A DNA stretch of 64,000 nt from GCA-2708415 sp964353185 (GCA_964353185.1 CAYGUV010000001.1:124001-188000), one strand, 5' to 3'. Counted from the stretch's first letter, positions 25,917 to 35,472 are shown. A program made the numbers and translations. The notes: generated from the sequence alone by a model not told the origin.

Positions 25917-27362
25917 ATGCGTGCAATGCCATTAGATATTGGAAAATTACATTTTGTCGGAATTGGCGGAATTGGTATGAGCGGTATTGCGGAGGTGCTT
26001 CATGCTTTAGGATATGAAGTGCAGGGATCTGATTTATCCGAAAGTGCAAATGTGGAGCGTTTGCGTAAAGAAGGTATTAAAGTTTTTATAGGTCAAGAAG
26101 AAAAAAATATTGAGGATGCCGCAATTGTTATAATTTCATCAGCGATTAAAGATGATAATCCTGAATTAAAAGCGGCTCGTGCAAATCGTAAAACAATTGT
26201 GCGCCGTGCAGAAATGTTGGCTGAAATCATGCGATTGAAATGGTCAATTGCAATTGCAGGGACACATGGAAAAACTACAACGACGACTATGGTTGGGACA
26301 ATGTTAGAAGAAGCTGGCCATGATCCAACAGTTATTAATGGCGGGATCGTAAATAGATATGGGACCAATACCCGTATAGGAGAAAGTGATTGGATTGTTG
26401 CTGAAGCGGATGAGAGCGATGGAACATTTACAAAATTGCCAGCGACGATTGCTGTTGTCACAAATATTGATCCCGAACATTTAGATCATTATGGCTCATA
26501 TGATAACATTAAAGCTGCCTTTCGGCGTTTTATTGATAATCTACCTTTTTATGGCTTTGCTGTATTATGTTCAGATCACCCTGCTGTACAGGCGTTGATT
26601 CCTAATATTATTGATCGCCGTTTAATAACATATGGATTCAACCATCAAGCTGACGTGCGTGTTTCAAACGTTAGATCATCATCAGATGGAAATATGTTTG
26701 ATGTTACTTTTGCTGCTTGGTTAAATGACGGTCATGAGGCGTTAAAAGTACGAGATATTTTCCTACCAATGTTGGGTGAGCATAATGTTTTAAACTCTCT
26801 TGCTTCTTTGGCAATTGCTCAGGAGATGGGTGTTCCTGTGGCAACAATGAAGACGGCGATGAAAAATTTCAGTGGTGTTAAAAGACGCTTTACTAAAACA
26901 GGAGTAAGTCATGGCGTAACAATTATTGATGATTATGCGCATCATCCTGTTGAGATAAAGGCGGTTTTAAAGGCGGCGCGCGAAGCGGTAAATCCATCAG
27001 GACGCAAAGTTATTGCTGTAATGCAGCCACACCGTTACACAAGATTGCGTGATTTAATGGATGATTTTTGTGGCTGCTTTAATGATGCAGATAGTGTGAT
27101 AATCGCTGATGTATATGCCGCTGGGGAAGATCCTATAAAGGAGGCGAGCAAAGAATCGTTGGTCGATGGTATAAAAAGAATAGGTCATAAAGACGTAATT
27201 GTTTTGCCATCCCTTAACGACTTACCTAAATTAGTGTCTGAGCGTGTAGAAGAAGGGGATTATGTTATTTGTCTTGGTGCAGGTAGCATTAGTGCATGGG
27301 CTTATGCGTTACCTGATCAATTAGATAAAGCTTTTCAAAATAATACTAAACAAAGTGCTTAA
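25917..27362 (+). CDS. murC: UDP-N-acetylmuramate:L-alanine ligase
   Basis: 481 residues. UDP-binding FVGIGGIGMSGIAEVL, ATP site AGTHGKTTTTTM, EADESDGTF, VTNIDPEHLDHYG, HNVLNSLA and the C-terminal DDYAHHPVEI and MQPHRYTRLRDL identify MurC. It catalyses the first amino-acid addition to UDP-MurNAc. AGGAG precedes the ATG. An AEC-type transporter gene, not murB, follows after three bases. Confidence 0.98.
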   Translation: MRAMPLDIGKLHFVGIGGIGMSGIAEVLHALGYEVQGSDLSESANVERLRKEGIKVFIGQEEKNIEDAAIVIISSAIKDDNPELKAARANRKTIVRRAEMLAEIMRLKWSIAIAGTHGKTTTTTMVGTMLEEAGHDPTVINGGIVNRYGTNTRIGESDWIVAEADESDGTFTKLPATIAVVTNIDPEHLDHYGSYDNIKAAFRRFIDNLPFYGFAVLCSDHPAVQALIPNIIDRRLITYGFNHQADVRVSNVRSSSDGNMFDVTFAAWLNDGHEALKVRDIFLPMLGEHNVLNSLASLAIAQEMGVPVATMKTAMKNFSGVKRRFTKTGVSHGVTIIDDYAHHPVEIKAVLKAAREAVNPSGRKVIAVMQPHRYTRLRDLMDDFCGCFNDADSVIIADVYAAGEDPIKEASKESLVDGIKRIGHKDVIVLPSLNDLPKLVSERVEEGDYVICLGAGSISAWAYALPDQLDKAFQNNTKQSA

Positions 27363-27365
27363 GAT

Positions 27366-28286
27366 ATGGCGTTGTTTTTATTAATTTTTAGTAAATTGCT
27401 ACCGCTTTATTTATTTATGCTTATGGGTTATGTCGCTGGCAGATTTCTAAAAATTGATCCTAAACAAATTGGCGCATTGGTTATTTATATAATAATGCCA
27501 ATTGTTTTCTTTGGTGGGCTTTGGCAGTCAGAAATTTCTCTAACAAGCCTCCTGATTGTGGTTCCTATCTGGATGATTAGTTTTGGTGTATTGGGAATTT
27601 CATATGCGTTGGGGCATTTCTTTTATAAGAATACGAATGTAAAAAATCTTATGGCTTCAGGTTTTCCTACTGGCAACTCAGGCTATTTTGGTATTCCTGT
27701 TGCCTTGGCCGTGTTTGATTCGCGTTTATTTGCAGTATTTCTAATCGCAGCGATATCAAACACAATTTTTCAAATTACTCTTGGATATTATATAATGGCG
27801 CTAGGAAAGCATAACTATAAAGATTCTTTACTTAAGTTATTGAAGTTGCCTGCTTTGTATGGTGCATTATTGGGCTTAATGTTTTCTACGTTGGATATAT
27901 CAATGCCTGTTTTTGTAATTGAAACAACTAATTTTATGAAATCGGCATTCACTGTTCTGGGTATGATGATTATTGGTTTAACCTTCGCTGTTATCTCTAA
28001 TATAAGATTCGACGTTAAGTTTGTTTCCCTCTCTGTCTTTGTTCGATTTTTGATATGGCCATTGCTGGCATTATTGTTTATTGCAGCGGATATGTACTTA
28101 TTAAAAGAGGTGTATCAACCTTATTATCCAATTATTGCATTATTTAGTTTACTACCAATTGCTGCAGATTTTGCTATTTACGCAACGCAATTTAATATTT
28201 TCCCTGCACGCGCTGCAGTTGTAATTTTAATGACAACTTTATTATCAGCCCTATTAATTCCTTTGTATTTTAGTGTGCTATCGTGA
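27366..28286 (+). CDS. AEC-family (auxin efflux carrier-like) permease
   Basis: 306 residues with about ten membrane helices. Family features are the N-terminal LPLYLFMLMGYVAGRFLKI, the GFPTGNSGYFGIPVALAVF segment (the conserved N-x-G-[FY]-x-G-x-P unwound-helix motif) and the C-terminal PIAADFAIYATQFN. Bacterial AEC proteins move dicarboxylates or related anions, but the substrate here is unknown. It is inserted between murC and murB in the dcw operon, three bases after murC and overlapping murB (GTGA), so it must be co-expressed with wall synthesis. Confidence 0.9.
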   Translation: MALFLLIFSKLLPLYLFMLMGYVAGRFLKIDPKQIGALVIYIIMPIVFFGGLWQSEISLTSLLIVVPIWMISFGVLGISYALGHFFYKNTNVKNLMASGFPTGNSGYFGIPVALAVFDSRLFAVFLIAAISNTIFQITLGYYIMALGKHNYKDSLLKLLKLPALYGALLGLMFSTLDISMPVFVIETTNFMKSAFTVLGMMIIGLTFAVISNIRFDVKFVSLSVFVRFLIWPLLALLFIAADMYLLKEVYQPYYPIIALFSLLPIAADFAIYATQFNIFPARAAVVILMTTLLSALLIPLYFSVLS

Positions 28287-29221
28287 GTGCTTTAATTGAT
28301 AGATTGCCCAAAGTGCGGGGGCGTTATAGCGAGAATGCGGCTTTAGGGGAGAAAAGTTGGTTTGCGTGTGGCGGTCATGCAGAGGTTCTTTTTAAACCAA
28401 AAGATAAAGAGGATTTAATATTTTTTTTGCAAAACTGTCCTCCAGAAATATCTGTTTCTGTGTTTGGTGCAATGTCGAATGTGATTATTCGTGATAAAGG
28501 CATTCAGGGGGTTGTCATTCGTTTAGGGCGTGAGTTTTCAACTATTAACATAGAAGAAAATATCGTAACCGCTGCTGCGTTGGCGTTAGATGCGAATGTT
28601 GCGCTCAAAGCCGCAGAAGCTGGTTTAGGTGGATTAGAGTTTTTGAGTGGTATTCCCGGTTCTGTCGGTGGGGCATTAAAGATGAATGCTGGCTGTTATG
28701 GGGTTGAAACAAAAGATATTCTAATTGAATGCGAAGCTTTAGATAGGCAGGGCACTCTTCACATATTGGCTCCTGACGATATGGCTATGGCTTATAGGCA
28801 TACAGAAGTTTCAGATGATTTTATATTCATAAATGCGAAGTTTAGGGGCTTTCAGGAAGATGTTCAAACTGTTCAGGATCGTATGAAGGTTATTAAAGAA
28901 ACACGTGAGAAAGCACAACCTATCCGTGAAAAAACAGGAGGCTCCACCTTTGCAAACCCATCATTAGAAGATTTAGATGCTGCAAATTTGCCGAATAATA
29001 CAAAAGTTTGGCAATTAATAGATCAGGTTGGTGGACGTGGGCTTATGATTGGAGGAGCACAGATGAGTAAAAAACATTGTAATTTTATGGTGAATTCAGG
29101 GGGAGCGACAGCAAAAGATTTGGAAGATTTAGGTGAAGAGATTAAAAAGCGTGTTTTCGAAGAGCTTGGAATCACGTTAAGGTGGGAAATTAAAAGGATA
29201 GGGGGAAAAGCAGATGACTAA
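28283..29221 (+). CDS. murB: UDP-N-acetylenolpyruvoylglucosamine reductase
   Basis: 312 residues from a GTG overlapping the preceding TGA. The FAD-binding region contains NAALGEKSWFACGG and VFGAMSNVIIRDKG, with GLGGLEFLSGIPGSVGGALKMNAG. The reductase domain has the catalytic serine in GGSTFANP, and the C-terminal glutamate lies near RVFEELGITLRWEI. This is a type I MurB. It makes UDP-MurNAc from the enolpyruvyl intermediate with NADPH. The end overlaps ddl by eight bases. Confidence 0.97.
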   Translation: MSALIDRLPKVRGRYSENAALGEKSWFACGGHAEVLFKPKDKEDLIFFLQNCPPEISVSVFGAMSNVIIRDKGIQGVVIRLGREFSTINIEENIVTAAALALDANVALKAAEAGLGGLEFLSGIPGSVGGALKMNAGCYGVETKDILIECEALDRQGTLHILAPDDMAMAYRHTEVSDDFIFINAKFRGFQEDVQTVQDRMKVIKETREKAQPIREKTGGSTFANPSLEDLDAANLPNNTKVWQLIDQVGGRGLMIGGAQMSKKHCNFMVNSGGATAKDLEDLGEEIKKRVFEELGITLRWEIKRIGGKADD

Positions 29222-30176
29222 AAAAGTAGCTTTACTTGTAGGGGGGTGGAATGCTGAACGAGAAGTATCGGTTAATAAAGGAAAGCATGTTGAAGCTGCG
29301 CTTAGAGAGGCTGGTTATGATGTTAAAGTAATTAATGTTACACGCGATATTAAGAAGCTTTTAGAGGATCTTACACCAAAACCCGATGTTGTTTTTAATA
29401 ATATATATGGCCGAATTGGAGAAGATGGAATTCTTCAAGGATTTTTAGAAATGCTAGAAATTCCTTACACTTGTTCGGGAGTAATGGCATCTGCTATTAC
29501 TATGGATAAGCCAATGACTAAGCTTTTAGCAACTAAAGTCGGTGTTCCTGTAGCAAAAGGTGGCTTAGCAACTAAGAAAGAAGTAGCTAACGAAGAAATT
29601 GTATCACGGCCTTATGTTGTAAAGCCTTACAATGAAGGTTCTAGTGTTGATACGTATGTTGTAAAAGAGGGTGACAATCATTTGCCCAACATTATTAATG
29701 GCTGGAATTACGGCGAATATGCTTTAATAGAGGAGTTTATTCCTGGAAAAGAACTGACCGTAGCTGTTTTGGATGGAAAAGCTCAAGCGGTTACCAATAT
29801 AATATCTGATACAGGTGGTTTTTTTGACTACGAAGCAAAATATGTTGAAGGAAAATCTAGTTTAGAATTGCCAGCAAAAATACCTGATGATGTTTATAAA
29901 GCAGCTTTAGATTATTCTGAACGTGTGTATAATGTTATAGGCTGTAAAGGTTTAGCGCGTTGTGATTATCGTTATGATGATTCTAAAGGCATTGATGGGT
30001 TATGTTTTTTGGAAATTAATAATCCGCCAGGCATGACTGCTGAATCTATAGGTCCTTCACAATGTGTCTATAATGGCATTTCTTTTGTTCAACTTTGCTC
30101 TCATTTGGTCGAAACTGCGTCATGTCATGGTTTAATAAATCAAAACGAAAAAGAAAACCTAAAAGCCGTATCGTAA
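29214..30176 (+). CDS. ddl: D-alanine:D-alanine ligase
   Basis: 320 residues, ATP-grasp fold. N-terminal VALLVGGWNAEREVSVNKG, the central YVVKPYNEGSSVDTYVV ATP-binding strand, EEFIPGKELTVAVL, GCKGLARCDYRYD and FLEINNPPGMTAESIGP are the Ddl motifs. In the last, NNPPGMT replaces the more common NTQPGMT. It produces the dipeptide used by MurF. Its start lies within murB and its end overlaps ftsQ by 55 bases, an unusually long coding overlap. Confidence 0.96.
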   Translation: MTKKVALLVGGWNAEREVSVNKGKHVEAALREAGYDVKVINVTRDIKKLLEDLTPKPDVVFNNIYGRIGEDGILQGFLEMLEIPYTCSGVMASAITMDKPMTKLLATKVGVPVAKGGLATKKEVANEEIVSRPYVVKPYNEGSSVDTYVVKEGDNHLPNIINGWNYGEYALIEEFIPGKELTVAVLDGKAQAVTNIISDTGGFFDYEAKYVEGKSSLELPAKIPDDVYKAALDYSERVYNVIGCKGLARCDYRYDDSKGIDGLCFLEINNPPGMTAESIGPSQCVYNGISFVQLCSHLVETASCHGLINQNEKENLKAVS

Positions 30177-31009
30177 AAAAACGTAGGTTTATTAACCCTG
30201 AGTATTTGATTTTTCTGTTTCGAAAGGTTGGGTTATGGTTTGCTCTTATAATAGCTGTTATTTGGTTTGGGGCTTGGTTCTTTTTATCTGATGCGTCGTC
30301 TAAAACATATGATTGGGCAGAAACACATGTTTATAGCGTCACGAAAAAGGCAGGATTTAGGTTAGAAAATATCTATGTATCGGGTAGAAAATTTACGTCT
30401 GCTTCCGCTATTAAATCAGCCATTAATTTAACAAAAGGCCAGTCTTTATTATATTTTAATGCTGAAGCTGCTAAAAATAAAATATTACAAGAGCAATGGG
30501 TGGAAAGCGTTACAGTAAAACGCGTGTTTCCCAATACAATTAAAGTAAACATTACAGAACGTGTCCCAATGGCGTTGTGGCAAAAAGAGAAGGGGCTCTT
30601 CTTGATTGATAAAAGCGGTATTGTAATAACAGACCGTGGGTTGGAACAGTTTAGCGATTTGGTAATCTTAACGGGGGATGATGCCCCGGCAGAGGCATCT
30701 TATTTATTTTCCAATTTGAAAGCTGTACCTGATATTTTCTATCAAATTGAAACAGCTGTTTATATATCAAAGCGCCGCTGGGATATTATATTGAAAAATG
30801 GAACTCTTATTAAATTACCAGAAGAGAATATACCACTGGCACTTAGCAGTCTGGAAAAACTGAATAATCAGGATAAGATATTAGAAAAGCCTCTTGATTT
30901 TATTGATGTTCGCGATTTAAAAAGAATAACCATTAAAACCAAACCTGGCGCAGTTCAAAAATATAACACTGGATATTCCGCGTATCCTAAAGGCGGAGAT
31001 AGAATTTAA
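30122..31009 (+). CDS. ftsQ: cell division protein FtsQ
   Basis: 295 residues from the ATG at 30122, inside the end of ddl. The cytoplasmic tail is strongly basic (NKSKRKRKPKSRIVKKRR). A membrane helix lies at about residues 36-56, followed by a POTRA domain (LENIYVSGRKFTSASAIKSAINLTKGQSLLYFN) and the FtsQ beta-domain (VKRVFPNTIKVNITERVPMALWQ). It recruits FtsL/FtsB and controls FtsWI. A TTG at 30095 could add nine residues, but no ribosome-binding site favours it. Confidence 0.92.
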   Translation: MSWFNKSKRKRKPKSRIVKKRRFINPEYLIFLFRKVGLWFALIIAVIWFGAWFFLSDASSKTYDWAETHVYSVTKKAGFRLENIYVSGRKFTSASAIKSAINLTKGQSLLYFNAEAAKNKILQEQWVESVTVKRVFPNTIKVNITERVPMALWQKEKGLFLIDKSGIVITDRGLEQFSDLVILTGDDAPAEASYLFSNLKAVPDIFYQIETAVYISKRRWDIILKNGTLIKLPEENIPLALSSLEKLNNQDKILEKPLDFIDVRDLKRITIKTKPGAVQKYNTGYSAYPKGGDRI

Positions 31010-31013
31010 TATC

Positions 31014-32282
31014 ATGCAAAAGAAATTTCATCCAAAAGGCACTATAATCGCTACGCTTGATGTAGGGTCTCATAAAAATGCCTGTATAATTGGCCGAATT
31101 ATTGATGATCAAGGGGGTATTGAAATCTTAGGTGTTGGGTATCAAAGTTCGAAAGGCATTAAAAATGGTTTAATTTCAAATTTAGATGCAGCAGATACAG
31201 CTATCCGTCAGACCGTTCATGCGGCAGAAACCATGGCAGCGAATTCTATTAAAGGGTATCCATTAAGGGACGTTGTCATCAACGTATCTGGAGCGCAATC
31301 TCGATCAGATATTGTAAACGTTACTCTGGATTTAGCAGATGATATTGTTGAAGAGCAAGATATTCAAAAAGCTTTATTAAAAGCACAAAATCAAATAAAT
31401 TCAGCTGATATTGAAATGGTACATACTATTCCCTTTGGGTTTGGCTTGGATGGAAAGTCAAATATACAAAATCCCATTGGTATGAGCGGCGATAAGCTGG
31501 AGATTGATATTCACTTGGTTTCGGGTGATATAAAGTCGCTCAAAAATACCGTACTATGTGTCGAAAAAAGCCATTTAGATGTCGTAAGTCTATGTAATGC
31601 TTCTTATGCGTCAGGCTTGTCGTGTCTGGTTGAAGATGAGATGGATTTGGGATGTGTGCTGATTGATATGGGTGCTGGAAGTACAACGTTTTCTGTATTT
31701 CAAAATGGAACGATGATTTTTAGTGGATCGGTTCCTATTGGTGGGTGGCATGTATCTAATGATATAGCAAAAGGACTCACTTGCTCTTTTAAAGATGCGG
31801 AGCGTATCAAGACCCTCTATGGCTGTGCGATGATGATGAGTAATGATGATAAAGAGCTCATAGATGTGCCGCAGATTGGCGATATTGATAAAAAAGAGAC
31901 CAGCCATATTCCTCGATCATTACTAATTGGTATTATTCAACCGCGCATAGAAGAAATATTTGAAATGATCCGCGATCGCTTAGATGAATTTAATGGGCAA
32001 TATCCTATAGGTAAGCGCATAGTCTTGACGGGTGGGGCAAGCCAATTACCAAATATTCGTGATTTGGTTCAGATTGTATTGGATAAACAGGTTCGTTTAG
32101 GTCGTCCGATTCATTTTAATAACTTGCCTGATGCAGCATCTGGTCCAGCGTTTTCAACAGTTACAGGTTTGTTGACTTATTTCGCAACAAAACAGCATGA
32201 AGTGCCCTCTGAAATCGTCGCGAGCGTTGATGCACAAAGTATTTGGAGCAAGGTTAAATTCTGGTGGAAAGAAAATTGGTAA
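31014..32282 (+). CDS. ftsA: cell division protein FtsA
   Basis: 422 residues, actin fold. Nucleotide-binding segments are visible: IATLDVGSHKNACIIG (phosphate 1), VLIDMGAGSTTFSVF (phosphate 2) and IVLTGGASQLPNI (adenosine). The 1C subdomain is inserted after about residue 85. The C-terminal IWSKVKFWWKENW is an amphipathic membrane-targeting helix. It tethers FtsZ filaments to the membrane by binding the FtsZ C-terminal peptide. It begins four bases after ftsQ and ends the first run of the cluster. Confidence 0.96.
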   Translation: MQKKFHPKGTIIATLDVGSHKNACIIGRIIDDQGGIEILGVGYQSSKGIKNGLISNLDAADTAIRQTVHAAETMAANSIKGYPLRDVVINVSGAQSRSDIVNVTLDLADDIVEEQDIQKALLKAQNQINSADIEMVHTIPFGFGLDGKSNIQNPIGMSGDKLEIDIHLVSGDIKSLKNTVLCVEKSHLDVVSLCNASYASGLSCLVEDEMDLGCVLIDMGAGSTTFSVFQNGTMIFSGSVPIGGWHVSNDIAKGLTCSFKDAERIKTLYGCAMMMSNDDKELIDVPQIGDIDKKETSHIPRSLLIGIIQPRIEEIFEMIRDRLDEFNGQYPIGKRIVLTGGASQLPNIRDLVQIVLDKQVRLGRPIHFNNLPDAASGPAFSTVTGLLTYFATKQHEVPSEIVASVDAQSIWSKVKFWWKENW

Positions 32283-32562
32283 TTTATCCTGTGTATATAC
32301 AGTGGTTATCCACAGACTTCTTCTCGCGCTCTATTGGCGGCACGCAATCTGTGTGACAAACTAAAAAAATGATTCATTTAAAGTCGTTTAGCGCCATTTA
32401 GTCATGTTTTGTCTTAGAGGGAAAAGTTAAAAATATAACAAATAAATAATTTTTTTTTGTTTCTTCGGAAAATTCATGATTCCGTTTTAAAAAAAGTTCA
32501 CTTAGTATTAATAAATCAAGCGAATCAAGTTCAACGCATTTGCGCACGGAGGTCCCACTAAC
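32283..32562 (+). promoter_or_regulatory. ftsA-ftsZ intergenic leader with a DnaA-box-like site
   Basis: This 280-base gap separates ftsZ from the rest of the cluster and probably holds its own promoter. A sequence identical to the strong DnaA box TTATCCACA lies at 32306-32314. A GTGACA/ATTTAA pair with 17-base spacing around 32353-32381 is a weak promoter candidate. A strong ribosome-binding site (GGAGGT, 32548-32553) precedes the ftsZ ATG. No ORF of substance was seen. Confidence 0.5.
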
Positions 32563-34365
32563 ATGTTAAATATTAGAATTCAAACACCAGAGGTACAAAA
32601 ATTGTCTCCCAAAATTACAGTAGTCGGTGTCGGCGGTGCCGGTGGAAATGCCGTTAATAATATGATCTCTTCCGCGATGGAGGGATGTGAGTTTCTTGTT
32701 TGTAATACAGATGCGCAAGCATTAGAAGGATCGCTTTGTGAAAATACGATTCAACTTGGGGCTCATGTTACAGGTGGTTTGGGCGCTGGAGCAAAACCAG
32801 ATATTGGTGAAAAGGCAGCTCATGAATCTTTAGACGAAGTTATGCAATATCTTGAAGGGTCTAATATGGTTTTTATCACTGCCGGTATGGGCGGTGGTAC
32901 AGGAACAGGTGCTGCCCCAGTAATAGCGAGAGCATGTCGTGACAATGGTATTTTGACAGTAGGCGTCGTGACAAAGCCTTTTCATTTTGAAGGTACGCAT
33001 CGTATGCGTCAGGCTGAAGCGGGTATTGAGGAAATGCAAGATTTTGTAGATACATTAATTGTTATTCCTAATCAAAATCTATTTCGTATTGCAAATGAAA
33101 AGACTACCTTCGCAGAAGCATTTAAAATGGCAGATAGCGTATTACGTGCTGGTGTTGAAGGAGTTACAGATTTAATGGTTAAGCCAGGGCTTATTAACCT
33201 TGATTTTGCAGATATACGTTCTGCAATGATCGAAATGGGTAAGGCCATGATGGGGACTGGTAACGGTGAGGGTGAACGTCGTGCTACTGAAGCGGCTGAA
33301 GCGGCAATAAATAACCCACTATTAGACGATGTTTCTATGAAGGGTGCGCGAGGTGTTATTATTAATGTTACTGGTGGCCCTGATATGACATTGTATGAAG
33401 TTGACGAAGCGTGTAATCGTATCCGTGATGAAGTTGACCCTAATGCAAATATTATATTTGGCTCTACTTTTGATGAAAAACTGGAAGGAGCAATGCGGGT
33501 TTCTGTTGTGGCAACAGGAATTGACGCTGGTGAATCCACAAAATCTTCTGATGGTCGTTCTGGCGGTGTAAAGGTTACTCATATTCAAGGTAAAACAGAG
33601 GTTAGCTCTAATGCTCCAATCGAAAAAAAAGTAATCCCTCAAACTGAAGTGGCTCGTGCGATGACTATGCAAGCGAGACAAGAAAACTATCAGCCAAAAT
33701 CAGTGCCGATGAGAAGCGCTGCAGAACAAGCATCGTCAGGTTCTGTTTCTATTGATGAACCTGAAAAAGATATGTTTGAACAGCAAGAATTTAGAGCGTT
33801 AGCGCCAAGTTCTGTTGCGCCTGCTTTGACTGATTATGTAGCAAAGCAAAGAGCAACAATCCACCATGGTAGTTTTATTCCGCCAAGTCCTGTTGTGCCT
33901 GAACGTTCAGAGAATAGCTATGGTTCTAGCTCAACAAATTTAGCTAATCGTGCTTCGCCTGTTTCAGAGCCGCAGTATGAAGTAGCAACGGTTTCTGAAC
34001 AAGTTTCACAATCATCTTTAAAAATACAGCAAGAACAAGAAGATCGTGTGCAGCCAAAACAGGGTTTAGTTTTACATCCTCCTGTACCAGGCGCAACTAC
34101 ACGTGAACGTAAGAGAACACCCTCCTTATTTGAGCGAATTACAAGCGTCTATAAAGGCTTTGATGCTGAAGAAAGTTGCACAGAAGAAAAACAAGGTGAG
34201 GGTGCTAAAGGATCTAGTGGTGGTTTTCACGGTGCGAGAGCAACATCATCTTCAATGCCTGCCCCAGCTCAAGGAAAACTTAGTATTGATTCCCCATCGG
34301 CTCAACGCTCAGAAAATCAGGATGATTTAGACATACCTGCTTTTTTAAGACGTCAGGCTAACTAA
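32563..34365 (+). CDS. ftsZ: cell division GTPase FtsZ
   Basis: 600 residues. The tubulin-like GTPase domain shows VGVGGAGGNAVNNM (about 21-34), the tubulin signature GGGTGTGAAP (110-119) and the T7 synergy-loop region INLDFADIRSAM. After about residue 325 comes a long glutamine/serine/proline-rich linker of some 260 residues, and the protein ends in DDLDIPAFLRRQAN, the conserved peptide that binds FtsA. The long linker is common in alphaproteobacteria. It forms the Z-ring. It has its own leader and terminator and is probably also reached by read-through from ftsA. Confidence 0.98.
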   Translation: MLNIRIQTPEVQKLSPKITVVGVGGAGGNAVNNMISSAMEGCEFLVCNTDAQALEGSLCENTIQLGAHVTGGLGAGAKPDIGEKAAHESLDEVMQYLEGSNMVFITAGMGGGTGTGAAPVIARACRDNGILTVGVVTKPFHFEGTHRMRQAEAGIEEMQDFVDTLIVIPNQNLFRIANEKTTFAEAFKMADSVLRAGVEGVTDLMVKPGLINLDFADIRSAMIEMGKAMMGTGNGEGERRATEAAEAAINNPLLDDVSMKGARGVIINVTGGPDMTLYEVDEACNRIRDEVDPNANIIFGSTFDEKLEGAMRVSVVATGIDAGESTKSSDGRSGGVKVTHIQGKTEVSSNAPIEKKVIPQTEVARAMTMQARQENYQPKSVPMRSAAEQASSGSVSIDEPEKDMFEQQEFRALAPSSVAPALTDYVAKQRATIHHGSFIPPSPVVPERSENSYGSSSTNLANRASPVSEPQYEVATVSEQVSQSSLKIQQEQEDRVQPKQGLVLHPPVPGATTRERKRTPSLFERITSVYKGFDAEESCTEEKQGEGAKGSSGGFHGARATSSSMPAPAQGKLSIDSPSAQRSENQDDLDIPAFLRRQAN

Positions 34366-34412
34366 TTGATTTAAATTATTTTATCTGGTGTCCTCCAGAT
34401 AGATTTAACTTT

Positions 34413-34439
34413 AGAAGCTCTTCGGAGCTTCTTTTTTTT
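34413..34439 (+). terminator. terminator after ftsZ
   Basis: An 8-bp stem (AGAAGCTC/GAGCTTCT) closed by a TTCG tetraloop is followed by a run of T. This is a textbook intrinsic terminator, marking the end of the dcw/ftsZ transcript. Confidence 0.93.
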
Positions 34440-34515
34440 ATGTAACATATAGTCACAAAGAGTGAATTTTCTTCTTTGTGTCTTTCCTGTAATTTAAAAA
34501 TAGGAAAGTATAAAT

Positions 34516-35439
34516 ATGCAACATACATTTAAAAACATAATCGAAATTAATGGTATTGGCCTTCACAGTGGTCGTCCGGCAAAATTGTTAATTAAACCTG
34601 CTGCGATTGGTCATGGAATTATTTTTCAGCGTACTGACATCGTAGATAAAGATAATTGCATCCCAGCATTGTGGAGTAATGTTGTTGACACGCGTTTATG
34701 CACCCTTATTGGTAATAAGGAAGGTGTTACAATTGGAACGATTGAACATTTGATGGCTGCGCTACGGGCTTGTGGTGTAGATAATGCATTAGTTGAGATT
34801 GATGGTCCAGAAGTGCCAATTTTAGATGGTAGTTCTAAAAAATTTATTGAAGCGTTTGATTTGGTTGGAGTGTTAGAGCAATCTGCACCGCGCCGAGCTA
34901 TAAAAATACTAAAAAAAGTGTCTTATAGCGACGGTGATAAGCTTGTAAGTCTATCACCATCTATGACACCAAAATATATTGGCCAAATTGAATATAACCA
35001 CCCATCAATAGGAACGCAACGTTTCGAAATGAAGCTTGTTAATGGTAATTTTAAGCATGATGTTTCAGATTGCCGCACATTTTGTCTCTTATCTGATGTT
35101 GAGTTTATGCAGAGAAATAATCTGGCTTTGGGTGGTTCTCTTGAAAATGCCATTGTTGTTGATGATACCGGTGTTATGAATGAAGATGGTTTAAGATGTG
35201 ATGATGAATTTGTTCGTCACAAAGTTTTGGATGCTGTTGGAGATATTGCTTTGGCTGGTGGTTTGGTTTTAGGGCTTTATGAGGGTAATAAAATTGGCCA
35301 TGATATGAATAATAAGCTTCTACATGCTTTATTTGCTGATGACACAGCTTGGGAATATATAGATTTATATGTTAATCCTGAGTCTTCTGATGAAGCCTTA
35401 TATGAAACAGCTGGTCCTTCTTTGGCAGTATTAAATTAA
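34516..35439 (+). CDS. lpxC: UDP-3-O-acyl-N-acetylglucosamine deacetylase
   Basis: 307 residues. It catalyses the committed step of lipid A synthesis. Zinc ligands and catalytic residues are visible in TIEHLMAALRACGVDNALVEIDGPEVPILDGSS and in HKVLDAVGDIALAG. The N-terminus KNIIEINGIGLHSGRPAKL is the family opening. Its presence shows that the organism makes lipid A-based outer membrane. It follows the ftsZ terminator, with GGAAAG before the ATG. Confidence 0.97.
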   Translation: MQHTFKNIIEINGIGLHSGRPAKLLIKPAAIGHGIIFQRTDIVDKDNCIPALWSNVVDTRLCTLIGNKEGVTIGTIEHLMAALRACGVDNALVEIDGPEVPILDGSSKKFIEAFDLVGVLEQSAPRRAIKILKKVSYSDGDKLVSLSPSMTPKYIGQIEYNHPSIGTQRFEMKLVNGNFKHDVSDCRTFCLLSDVEFMQRNNLALGGSLENAIVVDDTGVMNEDGLRCDDEFVRHKVLDAVGDIALAGGLVLGLYEGNKIGHDMNNKLLHALFADDTAWEYIDLYVNPESSDEALYETAGPSLAVLN

Positions 35440-35472
35440 TTACCTTATTATCGATATTTTTGTGATTGAAAC

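Noticed and set aside
32289..32302. CTGT-N6-ACAG palindrome in the ftsA-ftsZ gap, reminiscent of a LexA box
   Set aside because: The E. coli box has an 8-base spacer, and alphaproteobacterial LexA uses a different direct-repeat type site.
32385..32405. CtrA-like TTAA-N7-TTAA site before ftsZ
   Set aside because: Only the first half-site matches; the second reads TAGC.
33072..33539. Long minus-strand frames within ftsZ
   Set aside because: Shadow frames of a strongly coding gene with no ribosome-binding site or family resemblance.
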